Source: Planctomycetota bacterium (GTDB taxonomy: Bacteria; Planctomycetota; Phycisphaerae; Tepidisphaerales; Tepidisphaeraceae). Taken from it: a stretch of DNA of 6,974 nucleotides. The DNA is taken from positions 1-6,974 of the forward strand of contig JAKORQ010000007.1 in NCBI GenBank assembly GCA_029777755.1, in the 5' to 3' direction. A program made the position numbers and the translations under genes. A model generated the notes under the pieces. The model worked only from the letters and a program-made list of their open reading frames with translations. It searched no databases and was not told where the DNA came from. This document shows, in pieces, positions 1-6,974 of this stretch (the stretch's first letter is position 1; each line of letters begins with the position of its first letter).

Positions 1-725
1 AAGGACTTACCAGCCTGGAAAAGATACTCTTCCAGATCGGGCTGGGCGTGCTGCTGTCCTACTTCACCTATCACTATGGCCAGGAAACGCCGCACGAGCT
101 CTATTTTCCCTTCCTCAAGGATTATCAGGTTCCCCTTTCGCTTGGGGCGTTTGTGCTCATCGGGACGATCGTACTTACGGGATCCAGCAACGCCGTGAAC
201 CTTACCGACGGCTTGGACGGGCTGGCGGCCGGCACCATGGCGATCGTTTCATTTGCCTTCTGCATCCTCGCGATGATCGTCGGCAACCCCGACTGGGCCT
301 CGTTCCTGCTCATGCCGCACGTTCCGGCGTCAGACCAGATGGCCGTCATCGCCGGCGCCATGACCGGCGCGTGCCTGGGCTTTCTCTGGTTCAACTGCAA
401 TCCCGCCAGGGTATTCATGGGTGATACCGGCTCGCTGGCGCTGGGCGGTTTGATCGGCTACATCGCCCTTGTGGTGCGCCAGGAGCTGATGCTGTTCATG
501 ATCGGCGGCATCTTCGTCATCGAGGCCATGTCGGTAATGATCCAGGTAGGTTACTTCAAGTACACCCGCCGCAAGTACGGCGAAGGGCGCAGGGTCTTCC
601 TCATGTCACCTCTGCACCATCACTTCCAGAGAAAGGGTTGGAGCGAGACACAGGTGGTAGTGCGCTTCTGGCTGATCGCCGCCATGCTGGCCGCCATGGC
701 CCTGGCCACCATCAAGGTACGCTAG
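1..725 (+). CDS. mraY: MraY, phospho-N-acetylmuramoyl-pentapeptide-transferase (5'-truncated by window edge)
   Basis: MraY is the integral membrane enzyme that transfers phospho-MurNAc-pentapeptide from its UDP carrier to undecaprenyl phosphate, making lipid I at the cytoplasmic face. The frame is open from base 3 to the TAG at 723-725, giving 240 codons of a protein usually about 360-380 residues long; the N-terminal third, including the DDxxK motif, lies outside the window. Visible family signatures, in order, are NAVNLTDGLDGLA (about residues 62-74 of the fragment), FNCNPARVFMGDTGSLALGG with the Mg-binding Asp at fragment residue 141, and the triple-histidine loop SPLHHHFQRKGW followed by VVVRFW near the C-terminus. 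Several hydrophobic segments alternate with these loops, as expected for this polytopic enzyme. The protein ends with a short basic tail (IKVR), a normal MraY ending, so TAG works as a real stop here. The next gene is not murD or ftsW, which is unusual for a division cluster. Confidence 0.97.
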   Translation, partial: GLTSLEKILFQIGLGVLLSYFTYHYGQETPHELYFPFLKDYQVPLSLGAFVLIGTIVLTGSSNAVNLTDGLDGLAAGTMAIVSFAFCILAMIVGNPDWASFLLMPHVPASDQMAVIAGAMTGACLGFLWFNCNPARVFMGDTGSLALGGLIGYIALVVRQELMLFMIGGIFVIEAMSVMIQVGYFKYTRRKYGEGRRVFLMSPLHHHFQRKGWSETQVVVRFWLIAAMLAAMALATIKVR

Positions 726-763
726 AAAGGCTCTTCCGGTCTGCGACCATGTACCGACCTTTC
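725..763 (+). terminator. Weak stem-loop after mraY, possible terminator
   Basis: GAAAGG at 725-730 pairs perfectly with CCTTTC at 758-763, and CGGT (737-740) can pair with ACCG (753-756) inside it. An alternative inner hairpin is GGTC/GACC (738-741 with 745-748). No T-run follows, so it is at best a weak or Rho-assisted terminator, or chance. The whole mraY to MFS gap is only 78 bases and shows no convincing promoter. Confidence 0.25.
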
Positions 764-803
764 ATATTGACTTTACGCGCGCAACAATGGACGTCGATGC
801 ATC

Positions 804-2135
804 ATGAGTGACCTCCCGGAGTCGGAAGCCTCGACCATCTCTTCCAGTTTGCCTGTCGAACCTGAAGCGAACAGATACGCCCGGCGAAACTACTGCGGCT
901 GCTACATCGGCGGGATGGCCTTTCTCAACGCACAGACGATGCTGCCGGACATCATCCGTCAGCTTGGCGGATCAGAGTTCATGGTCGCTCTCGCCCCTTC
1001 ACTGGGACTGATCGGCTTCTGGGTGGCTCCCGTCCTCACTGCGCACTGGGTTGATGGAATGCGGCGATACATGCCGTTTGTCAGTATCACCGGTGTGCTA
1101 CAGAGGATCCCATATCTGTTTGCGGCACTGGCGTTGTACTACGCGGCCGGCGATGGATCGCTTGGCCTGGTCCTGGCTGCCGTGGTTGCCGCGCCGATCA
1201 TCTCTGGAGTAGCCGGCGGCATCAGCCTCACCGCATGGCAGCAACTCATCGCCCGCTGCGTCCCCGAGAATCGTCGGGCATCAATGTTCGCCGTCCGCTA
1301 CATCATATCCTGCATCATCGGGATAGCGGCGGGAGCTGTTGCCAGCCAGCTGTTCCGCAATCTCCAGTTGTTCAGCGCTTACGCCACGCTGCACCTTCTG
1401 GCGTTTGTCTTCCTGACTATCTCGTACGCGATCTATCTCTTTACGCGCGAGCCGCACACACCCAGTCCCCATGTCCACACGCTTACCCTGAGTCAGAACC
1501 TGCAGCTCATGCCCCGTCTGATCGTTTCCGACCCTACGTTCGCACGGTACCTGGTTTCGCGGGTGTTCCGCTCCGGATACCTGGTAATCACGCCCTTCCT
1601 AGCCATCCATGCCCGGGACGTTTTGGATCGCCCGGAGGCGTTCCTTGGCACTCTCTTGATCGCCCAGAATGTCGGAGCTATCGCAGGCAACCTTGGTGCA
1701 GCATGGCTGGGAGATCGCTGCGGCGGCAAGCTCGTAAATTAGCTTGCACTGGGTATCTACGTGCTGATCTCCGCTTGGGCGATATTCGCCTCTACCGACA
1801 TGGAGTTTGTGCTGATCTTCTTCCTGATGGGGGCGGCGTTCTTCGCCGGCGAGGTGGGCGCAACCACCCTGATGCTGGAGATCATTACGCAACGTCATCG
1901 CGCAACCATGCTGGCGATCACATCGCTATCGAATATCCCAGGCGCCCTGGTGGCCGGCTGGATTGGATCTGTGGTCTGGCGCAACAGTCACAGCATCATC
2001 CCGCTCGCCATCGCCAGTATTGTGACGGTGGCAGGCTCGATGATGATGCTGCACCCCATCCGTGAGCCGCGAAAAACCTTGGCCGGCCCGCAGGCAGATA
2101 AAGAGGCGGCCGTCACGTCCAATCTGCGGACATGA
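804..2135 (+). pseudogene. Major facilitator superfamily (MFS) transporter interrupted by an in-frame amber codon
   Basis: An MFS permease moves small solutes across the inner membrane; no substrate can be named. From the ATG at 804 the frame runs 312 codons to TAG at 1740-1742 (codon 313). It then continues in the same frame, without a shift, for another 130 codons to TGA at 2133-2135, so the intact gene would encode about 443 residues, normal for MFS. Twelve hydrophobic segments can be picked out: eight before the TAG and four after it (for example LALGIYVLISAWAIFA and EFVLIFFLMGAAFFAG). A motif-A-like loop (VDGMRR) sits between segments 2 and 3, and its counterpart GDRCGGK between segments 8 and 9, just before the TAG. 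The start is fixed by an upstream in-frame TGA at 768 and no other start codon between; the Shine-Dalgarno is weak. The simplest reading is a recent nonsense mutation or base error, because sequence on both sides still looks conserved. Separate translation of the downstream part from GTG 1761 is possible but would yield only a fragment. Confidence 0.85.
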
Positions 2136-2141
2136 CGGCCG
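2107..2141. terminator. Bidirectional terminator hairpin between convergent genes
   Basis: CGGCCGTCA (2107-2115) pairs perfectly over 9 bp with TGACGGCCG (2133-2141). Inside, after a 1x1 mismatch, GTCC (2117-2120) pairs with GGAC (2128-2131), leaving a 7-base loop. The MFS stop codon TGA (2133-2135) lies in the 3' arm. The stem sits 25 bases beyond the stop of the convergent phosphodiesterase gene. T-tracts are short on both sides (GTATTTCATC on +, CCTCTTTA on -), so efficiency is uncertain, but position and stem strength fit a shared terminator. Confidence 0.6.
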
Positions 2142-2166
2142 GTATTTCATCCTGTCTCTGTGATCC

Positions 2167-3111
2167 TTACTTTGCCTCGCCCTGGTTCGCCTCGGCGGCT
2201 GGCTGGGTTTCGATCGCTTCCCAGACCGTTTGGCCGAACACCTTGTCCGTCTGGATGCCCAGGAGCGTGCAGGCGGTGGCGAAGGTGTCCTCCACGTTTA
2301 CCTGGTGCTCACGCACGGAGTCCAGGTCGAGTCCCGCCTTGATGCCCGGGCCAACGATAATCCACGGGATATGCCGGGCACGGGGATCATTCTTCCCGTG
2401 CCACCTCTGCCGCCCGCCGTGGTCGGCCGTGAGGATAACCACCGTCGAGTCCAGTAGGTTCTGCTCTTCAAGGGCGTCGAAAATCATGCCCAGGCACTTG
2501 TCGGTCACCTCAAACGCCTCGATTTGCTCGGGGGTTCCCCAGCCGATGTGGTGTCCCCGGCCATCGGTGTCTCCAAAGTGAACGAACAGCAGTCCCGGGC
2601 GGTGCTCCTTGATGATGCTTGCTGCGGTCTCGGCCACCTTGAGGTTGTTCGCACCACTACCGCGCGGAGGACCATGGTCATAGTCAATCGACTCGGGGAG
2701 AGGGATGACCCTCATCTTCGACTTACCTGTGGCCATGGCGGTGGTATAGCCGGCCTTCTTGGCGTACTCAAAGATGGAGGGAACCTTGGGGTGCACCGGC
2801 TCTTCCGGGCCGTCATTGTTGAAGAAAATCCCGTGCTCCTCCGGCGGCACGCCAGTAAGCATGCTGGTATGGGTCGGCAGTGTGATGGACACTTCCGTGG
2901 ATCTTGCCCAGAAGGAGAAAGCCCCCCGCTCGATCATCCTGCTGCGGAGCGTGGGCATGTTGGCCCGGAGGGCCAAGTCCGGCCGCATGCCATCCACAGA
3001 GATGATGATCGCATGATTGATCGCAGGAACCGGCTTTTGCACCTGTTGAGCAAACAAGCTCGTGCAGAAGCTGACGATCAGGACGACTATGAAGGAATGA
3101 ATTGATCTCAT
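2167..3111 (-). CDS. Exported alkaline-phosphatase-superfamily protein, type I phosphodiesterase/nucleotide pyrophosphatase-like
   Basis: This 314-residue protein has the fold signatures of metal-dependent phosphodiesterases/pyrophosphatases (the NPP branch of the alkaline phosphatase superfamily, related to sulfatases). A signal peptide is visible: residues 1-21 have basic and polar residues, then the hydrophobic core FIVVLIVSF, with probable cleavage near LFA|QQ. The protein is therefore probably periplasmic or secreted; Cys16 is not in a good lipobox. Metal and catalytic motifs appear in family order: SVDGMRPD with Asp40; TLPTHTSMLTG with Thr77 as the likely nucleophile; DTDGRGHHIG with Asp183 and His187; TADHGG with Asp230 and His231; and WHGKNDPRARHIPWIIVGPG with His238. 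All expected ligands are present, so it is probably active. The substrate is unknown: phosphodiester, pyrophosphate or another ester is possible. The start ATG (complement of 3109-3111) has only a weak GGA upstream. The gene is convergent with the MFS frame and divergent from dnaG. It is too short and lacks the C/S-x-P-x-R motif of a classic sulfatase. Confidence 0.88.
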   Translation of the reverse strand: MRSIHSFIVVLIVSFCTSLFAQQVQKPVPAINHAIIISVDGMRPDLALRANMPTLRSRMIERGAFSFWARSTEVSITLPTHTSMLTGVPPEEHGIFFNNDGPEEPVHPKVPSIFEYAKKAGYTTAMATGKSKMRVIPLPESIDYDHGPPRGSGANNLKVAETAASIIKEHRPGLLFVHFGDTDGRGHHIGWGTPEQIEAFEVTDKCLGMIFDALEEQNLLDSTVVILTADHGGRQRWHGKNDPRARHIPWIIVGPGIKAGLDLDSVREHQVNVEDTFATACTLLGIQTDKVFGQTVWEAIETQPAAEANQGEAK

Positions 3112-3280
3112 GGGCGTCCAAAGTTAATGACTCGCAACGACGTTAACAAACATTATTGTTCAGGCCTCTTAACGGAACCGGCGTAAGCATCTGTGAGAGG
3201 CACAACGCATCCTGAAATAGTCACTTCATGGCCCAAAATTTGTGGTTGAGGCTGGCATCTCCTATAAACCAGGAGCGACT
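3112..3280. promoter_or_regulatory. Divergent intergenic region between the phosphodiesterase gene and dnaG
   Basis: These 169 bases must hold the start signals for both the leftward phosphodiesterase gene and the rightward dnaG. The stretch at about 3140-3165 is clearly AT-richer than its surroundings and includes the inverted repeat AACAA (3145-3149) / TTGTT (3156-3160) with a 6-base spacer, plus a GTTAAC palindrome at 3142-3147. I could not assign a -35/-10 pair with acceptable spacing on either strand, so a promoter is inferred from the layout only. Confidence 0.4.
3259..3275 (+). promoter_or_regulatory. dnaG ribosome binding site, within a small hairpin
   Basis: AGGAG at 3271-3275 is a strong Shine-Dalgarno five bases before ATG 3281 and decides the dnaG start in favour of this codon over the in-frame GTG at 3242 and ATG at 3293. 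CTCCT at 3259-3263 is its exact complement across a 7-base loop, so the mRNA could mask the site. A 5-bp stem is marginal, and regulation by it is speculative. Confidence 0.6.
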
Positions 3281-5113
3281 ATGGCGTTGGGGATGGACCT
3301 CAAGACTAAGGTATTGCAGGCAACCGATATAGTGGAGCTTATCGGCCAGACGGTGAAGCTGCGCCGTACTGGCAAGGGGTACCTGGGGCTGTGCCCCTTC
3401 CACCAGGAGAAGACCCCCAGCTTCTCGGTTAACCCTGACCGTCAGTTCTTCTACTGCTTTGGCTGCAAGGCCGGCGGAAATGCCATCGATTTTGTCATGC
3501 GGCGTGACCGCATCGAGTTTGTCGATGCCCTGAAGCAACTCGCCCAGGCCAAGGGAATCGACGTCCCGGAGCATGGCCGTTCCGGAGGCTCGGCCAGCGA
3601 ACGGCAACAGCTTCTCGATGCCCAGTCGGCCGCCTGTGCCCTGTATCAGTCCCTTTTGCATGGTCCGGGTGGCCAGCCCGCCCGCGATTACCTCGAGAAA
3701 CGTGGCTTTGATGCAGGATCGGTCAAGAGCTTCCAGATCGGCTATGCCCCGCCCGGCTGGGATACGCTCCTGCGAAGCGACGTGGCGAGAAAGTTCAGCC
3801 AGGAGATTCTCGTTAAGGCCGGCCTGCTCAAGTACAACGAGCAGCGCAACAGCTTTTACGACACCTTCCGCAACCGGCTGATGTTCCCTATCCGCGATGA
3901 ACAGGGCCGGGTGATCGCGTTCGGCGGCCGGGCCATGCCCGGATCGGATGACCAGGCCAAGTACCTCAATAGCCCGGAAACCCCCATCTTCAGCAAGAGC
4001 CGCACCTGCTTTGGGCTCGACGTGGCACGAAAGAGGATCGTCGAGACCCGCACGGTGGTGGTTGTCGAGGGATACTGCGATGTGATTGGCTGCCACCAGT
4101 TTGGCGTCAGCAATGTCGTATCGGTCCTCGGCACGGCGCTGACATCGCAGCATGTGAGCCTCTTGCGGCGGTATGCCGATCGGATCGTCCTGCTGTTTGA
4201 TCCGGACGCCGCCGGCGACAAGGCAGTCGATCGCGCGCTGGAGGCATTCCTGACCCAGCCGGTCGAGGTGCTGGTCGCCACCCTGCCCGATCAGCTCGAT
4301 CCGGACGAGTTTTTGCTGGAGCATGGAGCGGAAGCGTTCAACCAGGTGATCACCCAGGCCCGGGACGCCCTCACCTACAAGTGGAGACAACTGATCCGGC
4401 AGTTCCAGACCAGCGAAGGCGATCTCACTGGTCAGCAGAAGGCGGTGGAGGAGTACCTCTCGGTGCTGGCCGATGCCCGCGGGGCAGGTCCGGTTGATTC
4501 GCTGCGCTGGGGTGCGGCCCTTGCCCGGGTCAGCAGGCTCACGAGCATCCCGGTGGATGAGCTGAACCGCAGATACCGTGCAAGAAAAGCGACGGCAGCG
4601 AGCGCCCCTGCCCGCCCTGCCACTCAGGAGCCGCCGGTTCCTGTCGAGAACCGGCCGGCGGGTCGTCTTCCCCTGGATGCCCGCCGCCGGGCCGAGCGAC
4701 AGATCCTGGCCGGCCTTCTGATTCACCCGGAGTGGTGGCACGAGACACAGCAAAAGGTACACCTGGAGGATTTCGTGGAGGAGCGCCACCACAAGCTGGC
4801 CGAAGTCTACTGGGATGTGCAACGCAATGAGGGCGAACCGGATTTTTCCGAGCTGCTGAATGTGCTCCAGCCGTTGGGACTGCAGGATCTGGCGATGGAG
4901 CTGGTTCAGCAATACGAGGATGTAGACAACCTGGAGGCGATTCTCGCGGAAGCGATCGAGTACATCCAGTATGCCCGGGAGCGGATGGAGCGGGCTCGCC
5001 TCTCGGCCGACATCCGGCGGACGATCGACTCCGGCGATGACGAATCGGCGCTGGATCTACTGCGTAAGCTGACGGAAGCGGCCAGGCAGCCGGATCTGCG
5101 CAAAGGGTTCTAA
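3281..5113 (+). CDS. dnaG: DNA primase DnaG
   Basis: DnaG makes the short RNA primers for Okazaki fragments and leading-strand starts, working with the replicative helicase DnaB at the fork. The 610-residue length fits the family (E. coli 581). Domains in order: a CHC2 zinc-binding domain with Cys38, His41, Cys59 and Cys62 (CPFH...YCFGC) and the flanking EKTPSFSVNP; the RNA-polymerase core with NRLMFPIRDEQGRVIAFGGR at about residues 196-215 and KYLNSPETPIF; and the TOPRIM catalytic centre with Glu263 in VVEGYCDV and Asp307/Asp309 in LLFDPDAAG, matching E. coli E265, D309 and D311. An Ala/Pro-rich linker covers about 430-466, followed by a helical C-terminal domain (about 467-610), the region that binds DnaB in this family. 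All key residues are present. The ATG at 3281 is chosen for its AGGAG at 5-base spacing and because the N-terminus (about 16 residues before TDIVELI) fits the family. rpoD follows on the same strand 545 bases later; rpsU is not upstream. Confidence 0.97.
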   Translation: MALGMDLKTKVLQATDIVELIGQTVKLRRTGKGYLGLCPFHQEKTPSFSVNPDRQFFYCFGCKAGGNAIDFVMRRDRIEFVDALKQLAQAKGIDVPEHGRSGGSASERQQLLDAQSAACALYQSLLHGPGGQPARDYLEKRGFDAGSVKSFQIGYAPPGWDTLLRSDVARKFSQEILVKAGLLKYNEQRNSFYDTFRNRLMFPIRDEQGRVIAFGGRAMPGSDDQAKYLNSPETPIFSKSRTCFGLDVARKRIVETRTVVVVEGYCDVIGCHQFGVSNVVSVLGTALTSQHVSLLRRYADRIVLLFDPDAAGDKAVDRALEAFLTQPVEVLVATLPDQLDPDEFLLEHGAEAFNQVITQARDALTYKWRQLIRQFQTSEGDLTGQQKAVEEYLSVLADARGAGPVDSLRWGAALARVSRLTSIPVDELNRRYRARKATAASAPARPATQEPPVPVENRPAGRLPLDARRRAERQILAGLLIHPEWWHETQQKVHLEDFVEERHHKLAEVYWDVQRNEGEPDFSELLNVLQPLGLQDLAMELVQQYEDVDNLEAILAEAIEYIQYARERMERARLSADIRRTIDSGDDESALDLLRKLTEAARQPDLRKGF

Positions 5114-5658
5114 ACACTCGGCGAAGCTTTGCGGGCCTAGTATTTCAGCGAGATATCCCTTTGTGTTTGCAACATTTTCGCCTCCGGGAGGTATATCGTT
5201 CATTGGCGAAGCATGTCGCCTGGAGCCAAACCCAAGGGGTATATCCGGCGTAGAACCACAGGGCGGGTCAGGGATGCCTATAGTTCCTGTCCGGGGGTTG
5301 AAGAACGAGTGAACATCCTCCGGGGTGGAGGCGTGCTGGCTGTCGGTGGTCGCAGACCGTTTGAAAATAGCGAGCTGAACAGTAAACTTGCTCCACTTTT
5401 CGAACTCTGCGCGCTGCCGTGCCTTTGGAGTGCTTGAGGCGGCGTGCTTTGGCGATGTTCTTGGCTGGGTGGCCACATACCTGCCACCCCCAGCGAACGC
5501 CTGTGGCGTTCGTGGCTGGCTTTTTGGAGATTGGCTGGCCAAACGGCTTCAGTCCTGCACACGTTGCAGGGATCGGGAACAACCCCGAGGTCCTTGGCCT
5601 GTGACAACTGAAGTTGAGGAATATACCGGCGTTGACCGGTTGGTGCTATTAACAATCT
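5114..5658. other. Long dnaG-rpoD intergenic region with several hairpins, no convincing gene
   Basis: No reading frame here has a family motif or a good start; the frames that stay open on both strands look like composition effects. Stem-loops on the + strand include GGCG/CGCC (5205-5208 with 5217-5220), CAGGGA/TTCCTG near 5269-5289 with one G-U pair, CCTCC/GGAGG (5317-5321 with 5327-5331), and the hairpins at 5464-5519 described separately. GGTATATC occurs twice (5190-5197 and 5238-5245). CAACT/AGTTG (5605-5609 with 5612-5616) forms a short inverted repeat near rpoD. I looked for conserved cores of tmRNA, RNase P RNA and SRP RNA and saw none. The region could hold the rpoD promoter and leader, a small RNA, or a repeat element. 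No -35/-10 pair with normal spacing stood out. Confidence 0.5.
5490..5525 (+). terminator. Candidate intrinsic terminator or attenuator upstream of rpoD
   Basis: CGAACGCC (5494-5501) and GGCGTTCG (5505-5512) form a perfect 8-bp stem with a TGT loop. CCAG (5490-5493) and CTGG (5516-5519) extend it after a 3-base bulge. One C and then five T (5521-5525) follow, the usual layout of a Rho-independent terminator. It lies 377 bases after the dnaG stop and 134 bases before the rpoD start, so it could end a dnaG transcript with a long 3' end, end a small RNA, or attenuate read-through into rpoD. The T-run is short and then interrupted by GG. Confidence 0.5.

Positions 5659-6974
<1,316 letters not shown>

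Noticed and set aside
1740..1742. Pyrrolysine or other amber recoding
   Set aside because: MFS transporters are not known to use pyrrolysine, no recoding structure is evident, and TAG serves as a normal stop for mraY in the same window.
1235..2065. A 276-codon + frame overlapping the MFS gene in another phase and spanning the TAG
   Set aside because: Its product is Arg/Pro/His-rich with no membrane segments, while the MFS frame has clear ones on both sides of the stop.
3246..3268. TTGAGG (3246-3251) with TATAAA (3263-3268) as a dnaG promoter
   Set aside because: The spacer is 11 bases instead of about 17, and transcription would begin inside the ribosome binding site.
3242..3280. Upstream GTG start for dnaG at 3242
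   Set aside because: It has no Shine-Dalgarno and would add 13 atypical residues; the ATG at 3281 has AGGAG at ideal spacing.
3221..4912. A 563-codon open frame on the minus strand opposite dnaG
   Set aside because: It lies wholly within the well-supported dnaG gene, has no recognisable motif, and is explained by GC-rich codon bias keeping the antisense frame open.
5057..5542. A 161-codon minus-strand frame in the dnaG-rpoD spacer, plus shorter frames on both strands
   Set aside because: It overlaps the 3' end of dnaG, has no family motif or ribosome binding site, and the competing frames over the same bases look equally arbitrary.
5632..5652. TTGACC (5632-5637) with TATTAA (5647-5652) as an rpoD promoter
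   Set aside because: Only 9 bases separate the two elements, and the implied start would be at or past the ATG.
5114..5658. tmRNA, RNase P RNA or SRP RNA in the spacer
   Set aside because: I looked on both strands for the tmRNA acceptor end, the RNase P GAGGAAAGUCC core and the SRP tip motif, and found none.

Overview
The window is ordinary, high-GC, gene-dense bacterial chromosome. It contains no phage, transposon, CRISPR, tRNA or rRNA signature that I can recognise. The style of the primary sigma factor suggests a member of the Planctomycetota or a close relative in the PVC group. It has a short region 1.1, a proline-rich and acidic linker, and a long Arg/Lys/Glu-rich insert between regions 1.2 and 2.1 containing blocks such as DEGDLPFDRT and LRTSKVTPLMKKL. 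This placement rests on remembered family resemblance, not on a search.

Layout, left to right. (1) Positions 1-725, +: the C-terminal two thirds of MraY, the lipid I synthase of peptidoglycan synthesis, cut by the window edge. (2) 804-2135, +: a 12-segment major facilitator transporter reading frame broken by one in-frame TAG at 1740-1742, between predicted membrane segments 8 and 9; it is most simply a pseudogene or a sequencing error. (3) 2107-2141: a strong stem-loop containing the MFS stop codon, the likely shared terminator of two convergent genes. (4) 3111-2167, -: an exported alkaline-phosphatase-superfamily phosphodiesterase/pyrophosphatase with its metal-site motifs intact. (5) 3281-5113, +: DnaG primase, complete, started from an ATG behind a clear Shine-Dalgarno sequence. 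(6) 5114-5658: a 545-base gap with no convincing gene but several hairpins, one of them terminator-like. (7) 5659-6974, +: the first 438 residues of the primary sigma factor RpoD, running off the right edge.

The dnaG-rpoD order matches the core of the 'macromolecular synthesis' operon known from proteobacteria (rpsU-dnaG-rpoD), which links replication initiation and transcription. Here rpsU is not upstream, since a divergent phosphodiesterase gene lies there. The large structured gap before rpoD suggests that rpoD has its own expression control. MraY is normally inside the division/cell-wall cluster; here the cluster ends or is interrupted after mraY.

I did not find a clear new biological system. 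The items most worth a second look are the amber-interrupted transporter, the structured dnaG-rpoD spacer with two mutually exclusive hairpins, and the six-proline run in the sigma factor.
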